A stretch of 21,083 nt of DNA from Nanobdellati archaeon. GTDB lineage: Archaea > Nanobdellota > Nanobdellia > UBA10117. This document shows, in pieces, positions 12,589 through 20,228 of the stretch. Below the pieces are notes generated by a model that searched no databases, was not told where the DNA came from, and saw only the letters and a program-made list of their open reading frames with translations. The translations under genes and the position numbers were made by a program. Positions within the stretch are counted from its first letter, which is position 1, and each line of letters opens with the position of its first letter. The stretch covers positions 1 through 21,083 of the forward strand of contig JAGVWH010000007.1 in assembly GCA_018304365.1 (NCBI GenBank). Reading direction: 5' to 3'.

Positions 12589-13704
12589 ATGGCTAATATA
12601 CCAAAAATAACTCCAGAACAGGTTACCGAAATAATCAAGCGATTCGGTCCGCTTTTACCAATAGAAGTAGCTAAGAAAATTAATATGGACAGTTTCATAG
12701 CTAAAGCTTTTCTTTCGCAGATGCTTGAAGCCAATCAAATTAAGATAACCGCTGAACGGGTTGGCAATGAGTTTTTATATTACGTTCCGGGACAAGAAGC
12801 TGCCGCCGGAGCTAGACTACAATCATTCGGCTTGAACAAGCGAAGTGAAGTGCGAGTGCCAGCAAAACAAAACGCATCAGTAGGTAAAGTAATAGTAACA
12901 GCTTCTACTTATGGAAAGCCTCAGTCGATAAATCCAATACAATCTAAGCACGGCTTAGAGGTGCCGCGCATCAAAGATTCTACAGAACTACAAAAAAAGC
13001 AGGAGCAATTTTTGCAAAGATTGCGTGAAATAGAAGAACGAGAAGTAAAGCAAAAAAAACTCAAGGCCGTTTTGCCAATAACTGTTGAAGATGTTAGGAG
13101 TTTATTTGTTGAAAAACCGGTTGCAGTTGGCGGTGAAATATTATCAAAATTAAAAAATATGAATATAGAATCGGATGTAGTAGAAGAAGTAAAAGAATTA
13201 ATTGAGGAACAAATTGGTATAAGCTCAAGACACCCCGATGAAACAGATGAACCAAAACCTAAATCGAGCAAAACCAAAGAAAGTGTAAAGCCCAAGACAG
13301 AAGTTAAAACTAAAATCGAAAAATTAAATTACATATTGTCAACTGAACAGGAAAAGCCGATTAAATCCACACAGATTAAAATGTATGATGAAGGTAATTG
13401 TGTAATACAAGCTGTTGGATATTTGACAGGAATTGGCGGCGTAATTATTTCCAAAGAACTACAGAAAAAAGGCAAAGATGCAGAACTTGTTGTAGAATTA
13501 GAATCAGCAATTGGACCAATAAAAATGCTTGCGATAGTCAGGGACAAAAAAATAATTAACGATGCAGATTTGAATATGGCATATAACACTGGCGCAGATA
13601 AAAAAATACCAGTTCTTTTTTTGACAAAAGGGAAATTAACTAAAAAAGCAGAAGAGTACAAAAGGAGTATAAATTCTCTGACTGTAAAACATATTGGCGA
13701 GTAA
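12589..13704 (+). CDS. Winged-helix protein with possible PD-(D/E)xK nuclease-like C-terminal domain
   Basis: A 371-residue soluble protein. Residues ~5-66 look like a winged helix: helices ITPEQVTEIIKRFGPLLP, VAKKIN and AKAFLSQMLEANQ, then a strand-wing-strand (IKITAERVGNEFLYYVP). A charged, partly coiled-coil and disordered middle follows (~125-255). The C-terminal ~107 residues (from 265, MYDEGNCVIQ) read CVIQAVGYLTGIGGVII, then AELVVELESAIGPIKMLAIV, then DLNMAYNTGADKKIPVLFLT. This arrangement resembles archaeal restriction-endonuclease-like (Mrr-type) domains, but the catalytic D...ExK set is not clear, so it may be an inactive nucleic-acid-binding version. A Shine-Dalgarno-like AGGATG (12578-12583) and a TATA element at 12549-12558 support the start. 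The function is inferred. Confidence 0.6.
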   Translation: MANIPKITPEQVTEIIKRFGPLLPIEVAKKINMDSFIAKAFLSQMLEANQIKITAERVGNEFLYYVPGQEAAAGARLQSFGLNKRSEVRVPAKQNASVGKVIVTASTYGKPQSINPIQSKHGLEVPRIKDSTELQKKQEQFLQRLREIEEREVKQKKLKAVLPITVEDVRSLFVEKPVAVGGEILSKLKNMNIESDVVEEVKELIEEQIGISSRHPDETDEPKPKSSKTKESVKPKTEVKTKIEKLNYILSTEQEKPIKSTQIKMYDEGNCVIQAVGYLTGIGGVIISKELQKKGKDAELVVELESAIGPIKMLAIVRDKKIINDADLNMAYNTGADKKIPVLFLTKGKLTKKAEEYKRSINSLTVKHIGE

Positions 13705-13707
13705 AGG

Positions 13708-13715
13708 CTTATAAA
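13708..13715 (+). promoter_or_regulatory. TATA box for initiator tRNA-Met (and probably rnhB)
   Basis: CTTATAAA is centred about 28 bases upstream of the first tRNA base at 13740 and just after the stop of the preceding gene. RNase HII starts only 7 bases after the tRNA and has no promoter of its own. Confidence 0.6.
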
Positions 13716-13739
13716 TCGTTTTCTAAAACATAACATTAC

Positions 13740-13850
13740 AGCGAGGTAGAGCAGCCTGGAGTGCTCGATGGGCTCATATCGCAAAAGGTTCTTTTGTGGA
13801 ATCAAGCGTTGGTAACCCGTAGGTCGTTGGTTCAAATCCAACCCTCGCTA
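13740..13850 (+). tRNA. Initiator tRNA-Met (CAT) with a 36-base intron
   Basis: A 111-base gene, 75 bases after splicing. The acceptor AGCGAGG pairs with CCTCGCT, giving the A1-U72 pair typical of archaeal initiators. The anticodon stem is ATGGG (13768-13772)/CCCGT (13816-13820) with three consecutive G-C pairs next to the loop, another initiator mark. The anticodon CAT is at 13775-13777, the D stem is GAGC/GCTC, and the T arm is GTTGG-TTCAAAT-CCAAC. A73 is followed by TTA, so CCA is not encoded. It lies 7 bases ahead of the RNase HII start codon. Confidence 0.92.
13779..13814 (+). other. Intron of initiator tRNA-Met (36 bases, position 37/38)
   Basis: The intron starts TCGCAAAAGG and ends GCGTTGGTA, leaving the mature loop CTCATA-A. 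It contains a hairpin CGCAAAAG-GTT-CTTTTGTG with one G-U pair. Intron TGG can pair with exon TCA (33-35). The 3' junction lies in the bulge TA/A and the 5' junction in TA/T, consistent with an imperfect bulge-helix-bulge. Confidence 0.75.
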
Positions 13851-13857
13851 TTATATT

Positions 13858-14517
13858 ATGAAAATCTGTGGCATTGATGAAGCGGGCAGAGGACCAGTAA
13901 TAGGTCCTTTAGTAATTGCAGGAATATGTTTCGATGAGAAAGATGCAGAAGAATTAGTAAGATTAAATGTTAGAGATTCTAAATTAATACCACCAAAGAA
14001 ACGAGAAGAATTATTTGAGAAATTAATTAAGATTGCAAAGTCTTACAAAATAATTTCAATACAAGCAGATGAAATTGACAATAAAAATACAGCTGGTATA
14101 AACTTAAACCACCTTGAAGCTATGAAAGCAGCAGAAATAATTAATGAGCTCCAGCCAAATGTAATTTACGTAGATTCTCCGACTTCGCCAAAAGCATCTA
14201 AATTCGGAGAAATGATAAGAGAACATTTGAAGAATAAGGATGTTGATATACACGCAGAACACAAAGCAGATTTAAATCATAGGCAAGTCGGAGCAGCAAG
14301 TATTTTGGCGAAAGTTACAAGAGACGCTGAAATCGAAAAGCTAAAAAAAGAAGTCAAATTGGATTTCGGTTCTGGCTATGTTGCCGATCCAATAACACAA
14401 AAATTTGTGGAAGAGCACTGGGAAAATAAATTATCAAAATATATCAGGCATTCGTGGGGAAATATAAAGAAACTTAAGAATTCGAAAGCTCAGCAGAAAT
14501 TAAACTTTGAAGACTAG
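13858..14517 (+). CDS. rnhB: Ribonuclease HII
   Basis: A complete 219-residue type 2 RNase H, which cuts the RNA strand of RNA-DNA hybrids and initiates removal of single ribonucleotides from DNA. The catalytic DEDD set is present: Asp7 and Glu8 in GIDEAGRG, Asp106 in VIYVDSP and Asp138 in HKADLNHRQVGAASILAKV. The GRG motif and Tyr174 in DFGSGYVADP, needed for recognising a single ribonucleotide, are also there. Length matches archaeal enzymes. The ATG lies 7 bases after initiator tRNA-Met, so the mRNA is probably released by tRNA 3' processing and is effectively leaderless. The 3' end overlaps the convergent membrane-protein gene by 4 bases. Confidence 0.97.
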   Translation: MKICGIDEAGRGPVIGPLVIAGICFDEKDAEELVRLNVRDSKLIPPKKREELFEKLIKIAKSYKIISIQADEIDNKNTAGINLNHLEAMKAAEIINELQPNVIYVDSPTSPKASKFGEMIREHLKNKDVDIHAEHKADLNHRQVGAASILAKVTRDAEIEKLKKEVKLDFGSGYVADPITQKFVEEHWENKLSKYIRHSWGNIKKLKNSKAQQKLNFED

Positions 14518-14765
14518 AAAACATTCTCGTTTTGCAAATACAAACCAGCCAAACCTATACCCACTAAAACTAATAAAGTCATTAAGAAGTAATCGGATGA
14601 AATTGTAGAAATTGCTGCTGTTGCGGCACCGCTTCCAGTAAATACTCCATTGCCCGTTCCAAATAGACCAAGTAGACCGATTATAGCCACAATAGAGACG
14701 AGCGTTATAGCTACGAATGAGTTTCTTTCAGTATTTTCGCCTTTAGCTTTTCGCCTTTTAGCCAT
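14514..14765 (-). CDS. Small two-helix membrane protein
   Basis: An 83-residue protein with a very basic N-terminus (MAKRRKAKGENTERN), a hydrophobic helix (~17-36, FVAITLVSIVAIIGLLGLF), a Gly/Ser/Ala-rich loop (TGNGVFTGSGAATAAIST) and a second helix (~59-77, YFLMTLLVLVGIGLAGLYL). By the positive-inside rule both ends are cytoplasmic. No family is recognised. A TATA element (minus-strand TTTTAAAT, 14788-14795) lies ~27 bases before the ATG, so it is leaderless, and the divergent aspS promoter is adjacent. Confidence 0.65.
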   Translation of the reverse strand: MAKRRKAKGENTERNSFVAITLVSIVAIIGLLGLFGTGNGVFTGSGAATAAISTISSDYFLMTLLVLVGIGLAGLYLQNENVF

Positions 14766-14787
14766 ACTTATATACCCGAAGTATAGT

Positions 14788-14795
14788 ATTTAAAA
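14788..14795 (-). promoter_or_regulatory. TATA box for the gene at 14514-14765
   Basis: The minus-strand TTTTAAAT is centred about 27 bases upstream of the ATG at 14765. Confidence 0.5.
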
Positions 14796-14805
14796 CTTGT
14801 CAACC

Positions 14806-14813
14806 TTTAAATA
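14806..14813 (+). promoter_or_regulatory. TATA box for aspS
   Basis: TTTAAATA is centred ~26 bases before the second in-frame ATG (14835) and ~20 before the first (14829). This favours a leaderless start at Met3 or a start very close to it. Confidence 0.5.
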
Positions 14814-14828
14814 ATAATATAACTTTTT

Positions 14829-16130
14829 ATGACTATGAACCGCTCTTATAGTAAAGACATACAAAAAGCAAAAGTTGGAAGTGCAGTCGAACTTGCTGGC
14901 TGGGCCGCAGTCATAAAAGTTCTTGGAAAAATAGCATTTGTCAAATTAAGGGATAGAGAAGGAGAAGTCCAGTTAGTAGCATCAAATAAGAAACTCATAA
15001 ATTCGTTAAAAGACCTAACACATGAATCTGTAATTTATGCAAAGGGAAAAGTCCGCCAATCAAAGTTAAAATCTGGCGGAAATGAAGTAGAACTTCAGAA
15101 GTTCGAAGTTTTATCAAAAGCAGATGCAAATTTGCCGATAGATATGTCTGGCAAGATACCAACTGACTTAAGCAAGAGATTAAACTGGAGAGTTTTGGAT
15201 TTAAGAAGTTCAAAAAAATATGCAATTTTCAAATTAAGGTCAGCAATGAACTATTATATAAGAGAATATTTGCAGCAAAATAACTTTATAGAAATGCAGA
15301 CTCCGAAGATTGTTGGTAGCGGAGCAGAAGGCGGCGCAACATTGTTCTCACTTGATTATTATGGTAAGAAAGCTTATTTGAGTCAGAGCCAGCAACTATA
15401 CAAACAAATGCTTCTCGCTGCAGGATTGGATAAGGTTTATGAAATTGGTCCCGCCTTTAGAGCAGAAAAGTCGCATACAATGAGACATCTCGCAGAATTT
15501 ACCCAGTTTGATTTCGAAATGGCATTTCTAAAAGATGAAAATAATATTATGAAAATAATAGAAGATATGTTTGTTTTTGTTTTGAAGAAGTTAAATGCGC
15601 ATAATAAATACGAACTTGAGACATTAGGAATAAATCTAAACGTGCCAAAAGTTCCATTTCCAAAAGTAACTTACGAAAGTGCATTAAAACTGCTAGCCAA
15701 AGAAGGAATAAAAATAAAAAAAGGAGATGATATCGGAACAGAAGATGAAAAGAAACTTGGCGATTTAATAGAAAAGAAATACAAAACTAAAGCATATTTT
15801 ATTACTAAATTTCCATTCGGAATAAAGCCATTTTATATTATGAAAGACGGCAAGACCTATAGCAAAGCTTTCGATTTCGAATATAACGGCGAAGAGCTGG
15901 CATCAGGCGGACAAAGAGAGCATAATTATGAAAAGTTAGCCAGTCAGATAAAGGAAAAAGGCTTGAACGTCAAAGATTTTGAAGATTATTTGAACACATT
16001 TAAATTCGGCACGCCGGCACACGGTGGTTTTGGGTTAGGAATAGATAGAATGGTTAAAAATATTTTAAATTTAGATAACATAAGAGAAGCCGTCCTTTTC
16101 CCAAGAGATCCAGAGAGATTAAGCCCATAA
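14829..16130 (+). CDS. aspS: Aspartyl-tRNA synthetase, archaeal/eukaryotic type
   Basis: A complete 433-residue class IIb synthetase that charges tRNA-Asp with aspartate. The N-terminal OB-fold anticodon-binding domain spans ~15-105 (VELAGWAAVIKVLG, VKLRDREGEVQLV). Motif 1 lies near FIEMQTPKIV, followed by GSGAEGGATLF. Motif 2 is FRAEKSHTMRHLAEFTQFDF (~210-230) and motif 3 is GGFGLGIDRM (~398-407). The absence of the large bacterial insertion and the ~430-residue length mark the archaeal form. Whether it also charges tRNA-Asn cannot be decided here because no gatCAB or asparaginyl enzyme is in view. Met3 (14835) is an equally good start by TATA spacing. Confidence 0.96.
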   Translation: MTMNRSYSKDIQKAKVGSAVELAGWAAVIKVLGKIAFVKLRDREGEVQLVASNKKLINSLKDLTHESVIYAKGKVRQSKLKSGGNEVELQKFEVLSKADANLPIDMSGKIPTDLSKRLNWRVLDLRSSKKYAIFKLRSAMNYYIREYLQQNNFIEMQTPKIVGSGAEGGATLFSLDYYGKKAYLSQSQQLYKQMLLAAGLDKVYEIGPAFRAEKSHTMRHLAEFTQFDFEMAFLKDENNIMKIIEDMFVFVLKKLNAHNKYELETLGINLNVPKVPFPKVTYESALKLLAKEGIKIKKGDDIGTEDEKKLGDLIEKKYKTKAYFITKFPFGIKPFYIMKDGKTYSKAFDFEYNGEELASGGQREHNYEKLASQIKEKGLNVKDFEDYLNTFKFGTPAHGGFGLGIDRMVKNILNLDNIREAVLFPRDPERLSP

Positions 16131-16150
16131 TAGCCTCTAGAAACGCTATG

Positions 16151-16158
16151 TTTATAAG
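16151..16158 (+). promoter_or_regulatory. TATA box for the smc operon
   Basis: TTTATAAG is centred ~27 bases upstream of the smc ATG at 16181. There is no Shine-Dalgarno site, so the smc / M50 / scpA transcript is probably leaderless and starts here. Confidence 0.6.
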
Positions 16159-16180
16159 TAATTAAATACCCTCACTAAGA

Positions 16181-19100
16181 ATGCCAGTTACTTATCTAAA
16201 ACAGCTTCAAATGCGCGGTTTTAAATCATTTAATCGCAAGACTATTTTCGACCTCAGTAACGGCTTAAATATTTGCATTGGACCTAATGGCTCTGGAAAA
16301 TCAAATGTTATCGATTCACTTTGTTTTGTTCTTGGGCGAATGAGTTCCAAAGATTTGCGGGCGGATAATTTTGCAGAGCTTTTATTCAGAAGAAAAACTA
16401 ATGTCGCTTCAGAAGGCGAAGTAGTTTTAACACTCGACAACGGAGCAAAAGTTTTTCCTTACGATACGAAAGAAGTAGAATTAAAAAGAAAAATAAAAAA
16501 GAGCGGACAAACTCAATATAAAATAAATGATAAGAATGTTACAAGACAGCAAGCTCTTGAGTTGCTATCAAAAGCAAAAATATTCCCAGATGGCCATAAT
16601 ATAATTCTACAGGGCGATATAGCTAGATTTGTAGATATGAAGCCAATACATAAGCGGCAGGTAATTGAGGAGATTGCCGGAATAGGGTTCTACGAAGACA
16701 GAAAAAATAAAGCATTGCAAGAACTTGCTAAAGTTGACGAGAGATTGAAGGAAGTAGACATTATTCTTTCTGAAAAAGGATCTTATATGAAAAATCTCGA
16801 GAAGGAAAAAGCTGATGCAGAAAAATACAGAGATGTAGAAAAACAGCTTAAGTCAGCTCAAGCAACAGAAGTCAGTATAAGAAAAAACTATGCATTAGCA
16901 AAAAAAGAAAAAGTAGATGACGATATTAGCAGTAAAAATAATGAACTCGAAAATCTAAAACTAGATATACAAATCTCTAAACAAAAGATTTCAGATTTGA
17001 CTAAATCTATCGATAAACTTGAGAAACAAATAGAAGAAAAAGGCGGTCCAGAACTTTCTCAGTTGCAAAAAGATATGGAAGAATTAAGGATTGAATCGGA
17101 AAAATCCCGTAACGTGATTGCTAGCTCATTAAATGAAATCGATAGGATTGAAGTGCGAAAAGTAGATTTAGATAAGAATCTTGGTAATATACAACAGAAA
17201 ATTTCAGAGAAGCAAAACGAAAGAAATGAACTCGAAAAGAGAGAAAAAGAACTCTCCAAAAAATTAACATCGTTTAAGCGCAAAGTTGAAGAAACAGATT
17301 TGAAGACACTCGAAGATCAAGCGAGTGCACTTGAAGGGAATATTGAAACTCTCGCCAAAGAACGTCAGAAGCTAAACGAACAAAGACACGAAATGCTGGC
17401 GGAAATAAAAATTCTTGAAAGCCAAATACAAACAATAAATGAACGGCTAACTGATTTTACAAAATCTGTAACCTCACAGAAAACAGGAAAAATAAGTTAC
17501 GATGATATTGTAAAAGAAATAAATAAACTCGCAAACGAAGATTCTAAACTCGCTTTACAAATCGGTAATTTAAGAAAAGAGTTAATTAAGAAAGAATCTG
17601 AAGCTGGAAGTATTAGGATAAAATCAGGGGCGCACGAAGTTCTTTTACAAGATAAAGCAATAGGGCTTTTGAAGCGAAGCGGTAATAAAAATATCCTGGG
17701 TACTGTTGCAGAACTTGGACAAGTAGATCCTGAATATTCTGTTGCATTAAAAGTTGCAGCAGGCGCAAGACTAAAAAATATAGTTGTAGAAAATACAACT
17801 ACAGCAATAAAATGTCTGCAGGATTTGAAAAATGCCAGAGCAGGAATTGCGACTCTTTTGCCTCTTGATAAAATAAAAACTCCCGATACAAGTTCTATAC
17901 CAAAAACGGTTCTAAGTAATAAAGATGTCTTTGGCTTGGCATCAGAGTTAATTAATTGTCAGTCAAAATATAAGAAAATTTTCCAATATATTTTTGGAAA
18001 TACTCTGATTGTCAAAGATGTAAATACCGCTAAGAGTTTAGGTATTTCAACATATAGAATGGTAACACTCGATGGAGATGTTTTTGACAAGAGCGGAGCT
18101 ATAACTGGCGGTTATAGACCGAAAAGTTCGGGTTTAGAGTTTGAAGATACCCGAGCACAAGGTGCTTTGGTAAAAGTAGAATCAGATTTGGAAGCAATAA
18201 AATCTGAAATGGAAAGTTCAGAAAGACGAAGATTAGAATTGGATTCACAAGTAACTATGTTGAGAGCGCAGAAAGCCGATTTAGGAGATGAAAGAGGCGC
18301 GAAAGATAAAATAAATAAAATCAACGATTTGCAGTCTGAGAGCAAAGAAAACGAACATAAAATAAAATTATTGAATTCAAGTGTTGCAAGATTAGAAAAA
18401 GAATTAAATAGTTTAGATGAAGCTCTTGAAGAAAAAGCAGAAGAGAAAAATTCTGTGCGTGCCAGACTAAGAGAATTGCAGTTCGGCGAGCAAAGTAAAG
18501 AATTATCGAGTTTGAATGATGAGAAAAATCAAATTGATAGCCAGCTCGCAGCAATTATAGCTACGTTAGAAAATGGACTTCTACCAGAGCAGGAAAATAT
18601 AACTAAAGTTTTATCGGGATTGGATAAAGAAAAGAAAACTTTTGAGAAACAAGCAAAAGATACAGAAATTTCAGTCGGAAAATTAGATAAAAAACTCGAA
18701 GCAAGAGAAAAAGAATCAGAAAAATTCCACGGCGCATTACGAAAACTTACAGATACAAAAACAAAACTTTCATCAGAGCTGCGCGAAGCTGAAAATAATG
18801 GACATAAATTTGAATTCCAAATAGGATCTGTAGAAAAAGATAAACATCAGCTTTCTATAAATAAAGCAGAAATTTCAGCTCAAATAACCACACTTGATGA
18901 AGAAATGGAAGATTACAAAGGTGCAGAAATTCTATCAGAGATAAAGAATTTAGAAGAAGCGAAAAAAGAAATTAGGACTTATTCCGCATCTTTGACAAGA
19001 TTAGGAAATGTAAATATGCGTGCACTCGAAATTTTTGAATCTGTTGAAAAGGAATATGAAGAGCTTGCAACAAAATCGTCTAAACTCGCAGAAGAAAAAA

Positions 19101-19591
19101 ATCAAGTTCTTGGTATGATTGATGATGTGGAAAAAAGAAAGAAAGAATCATTTATGAAAACCTATGATGAAGTCGCAAAGAATTTCGAACAGCTCCACGC
19201 AAAAATCGCGGATAAGAATTATGCAATGTTGGAGCTTGAAAATAAAGAAAATCCATTCGAAGGCGGCGTATCTGTAAATGTAAAAGATTTGAAGGGTAAA
19301 CGTATGTCTCTTGCATCTTTGTCTGGCGGAGAAAAAGTTCTTGTAGCTTTATCGTTTATTTTTGCAATTCAAGATTTTGAGCCAGCTCCGTTTTATCTTT
19401 TAGATGAGATTGATGCAGCTTTGGATAAAGTAAATTCAGAAAAAGTTGGAAAGCTTCTAAAAGAATACAGCAAGCGCGCACAAGTAATAATGATAAGCCA
19501 TAACGATAATGTAATTTCAGAAGCAGATAATATATATGGAATTAGTATGGCAAAAACTGGAGAATCCAACGCAGTTGGCTTAAAGATATAA
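16181..19591 (+). CDS. smc: Chromosome segregation ATPase SMC
   Basis: A complete 1136-residue SMC protein, the ATP-driven arm of the condensin that organises and separates chromosomes. The N-terminal head has Walker A GPNGSGKS (34-41), followed by the family-typical SNVIDSLCFVLG. Two long charged coiled coils (~170-500 and ~650-1010) flank a hinge (~505-645) containing GARLKNIVVEN and a conserved glycine-rich turn (GAITGGYRP). The C-terminal head has the ABC signature LSGGEK (1047-1052) and Walker B YLLDEIDAALD, with Asp1075 and Glu1076. All ATPase residues are intact. The stop is followed after one base by the M50 protease gene, and scpA comes next, so SMC and its kleisin partner are encoded in one operon. 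Confidence 0.98.
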   Translation: MPVTYLKQLQMRGFKSFNRKTIFDLSNGLNICIGPNGSGKSNVIDSLCFVLGRMSSKDLRADNFAELLFRRKTNVASEGEVVLTLDNGAKVFPYDTKEVELKRKIKKSGQTQYKINDKNVTRQQALELLSKAKIFPDGHNIILQGDIARFVDMKPIHKRQVIEEIAGIGFYEDRKNKALQELAKVDERLKEVDIILSEKGSYMKNLEKEKADAEKYRDVEKQLKSAQATEVSIRKNYALAKKEKVDDDISSKNNELENLKLDIQISKQKISDLTKSIDKLEKQIEEKGGPELSQLQKDMEELRIESEKSRNVIASSLNEIDRIEVRKVDLDKNLGNIQQKISEKQNERNELEKREKELSKKLTSFKRKVEETDLKTLEDQASALEGNIETLAKERQKLNEQRHEMLAEIKILESQIQTINERLTDFTKSVTSQKTGKISYDDIVKEINKLANEDSKLALQIGNLRKELIKKESEAGSIRIKSGAHEVLLQDKAIGLLKRSGNKNILGTVAELGQVDPEYSVALKVAAGARLKNIVVENTTTAIKCLQDLKNARAGIATLLPLDKIKTPDTSSIPKTVLSNKDVFGLASELINCQSKYKKIFQYIFGNTLIVKDVNTAKSLGISTYRMVTLDGDVFDKSGAITGGYRPKSSGLEFEDTRAQGALVKVESDLEAIKSEMESSERRRLELDSQVTMLRAQKADLGDERGAKDKINKINDLQSESKENEHKIKLLNSSVARLEKELNSLDEALEEKAEEKNSVRARLRELQFGEQSKELSSLNDEKNQIDSQLAAIIATLENGLLPEQENITKVLSGLDKEKKTFEKQAKDTEISVGKLDKKLEAREKESEKFHGALRKLTDTKTKLSSELREAENNGHKFEFQIGSVEKDKHQLSINKAEISAQITTLDEEMEDYKGAEILSEIKNLEEAKKEIRTYSASLTRLGNVNMRALEIFESVEKEYEELATKSSKLAEEKNQVLGMIDDVEKRKKESFMKTYDEVAKNFEQLHAKIADKNYAMLELENKENPFEGGVSVNVKDLKGKRMSLASLSGGEKVLVALSFIFAIQDFEPAPFYLLDEIDAALDKVNSEKVGKLLKEYSKRAQVIMISHNDNVISEADNIYGISMAKTGESNAVGLKI

Positions 19592-19592
19592 T

Positions 19593-20228
19593 ATGTCAAA
19601 ATATCATTTTTCATTAGAGGAAGTGCAGCATATTGCTGTAGCAACCGTAGCACTCGCATTCGCTTTTTCACTTATTCTTAACCGTGATGTAGTTTTTGGC
19701 GGAAATCTTTTCTTTCAAGGCTATAAGCTAAGTTACTTTACTGATGCGCTTATCGCAGTCGGATTAGCATTTACTCTGCACGAATTAGCACACAAATTCG
19801 TAGCACAGAAAAAAGGACTCTGGGCAGAGTTCAGAGCCTGGCCTATGGGACTTTTAATGGCAGTTGGTTTAGCAGTAATAACTAAAGGCGGATTTGTCTT
19901 CGCTGCACCAGGAGCCACTATGATATCAAATATAAGAAAATCCCCTTTTGGATTTTCTTCTAGATCAATAGATTTGAAAGACATGGGAATAATAGGAATT
20001 TCAGGTCCGGTAGTAAATGTAATTTTGACAGCAGCATTTTTGCCATTTGCAGCAATGGGATTTCAATTAGCAATAGTTACAGCGCAGGTTAATGCTTGGC
20101 TGGCAATATTTAATATGATACCAATATCGTTATTAGACGGCGCAAAAGTTTGGCAATGGAGTAAATCAATTTGGATAGGATTTTTCGCGCTTTGTATAGG
20201 TATGTTTGCAATTACGTTGATGGTTTAA
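19593..20228 (+). CDS. Site-2 protease family (M50) intramembrane metalloprotease
   Basis: A 211-residue integral membrane protease. The zinc motif HELAH (His63, Glu64, His67) lies in a membrane helix. The third-ligand motif NMIPISLLDG (Asn174 to Asp182-Gly183) corresponds to the family's NxxPxxxLDG, and GPVVN (139-143) matches the conserved GPxxN segment before it. About five to six hydrophobic segments are present and there is no PDZ or CBS domain, as in minimal archaeal homologues. These enzymes cut membrane-embedded substrates. It starts one base after the smc stop and ends immediately before the scpA ATG, so it is co-expressed with the condensin genes. Whether it works with them is unknown. 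Confidence 0.92.
   Translation: MSKYHFSLEEVQHIAVATVALAFAFSLILNRDVVFGGNLFFQGYKLSYFTDALIAVGLAFTLHELAHKFVAQKKGLWAEFRAWPMGLLMAVGLAVITKGGFVFAAPGATMISNIRKSPFGFSSRSIDLKDMGIIGISGPVVNVILTAAFLPFAAMGFQLAIVTAQVNAWLAIFNMIPISLLDGAKVWQWSKSIWIGFFALCIGMFAITLMV

Noticed and set aside
12462..12734. A 90-codon minus-strand frame in the gap before 12589.
   Set aside because: Half of it is antisense to the winged-helix domain, it has no TATA box, and the protein has no coherent features.
13329..13841. A 170-codon minus-strand frame.
   Set aside because: It runs through most of the initiator tRNA gene and is antisense to the conserved C-terminal domain of the 12589-13704 protein.
13740..13850. Reading this gene as elongator tRNA-Met or tRNA-Ile2.
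   Set aside because: The A1-U72 end pair and three G-C pairs beside the anticodon loop are initiator features.
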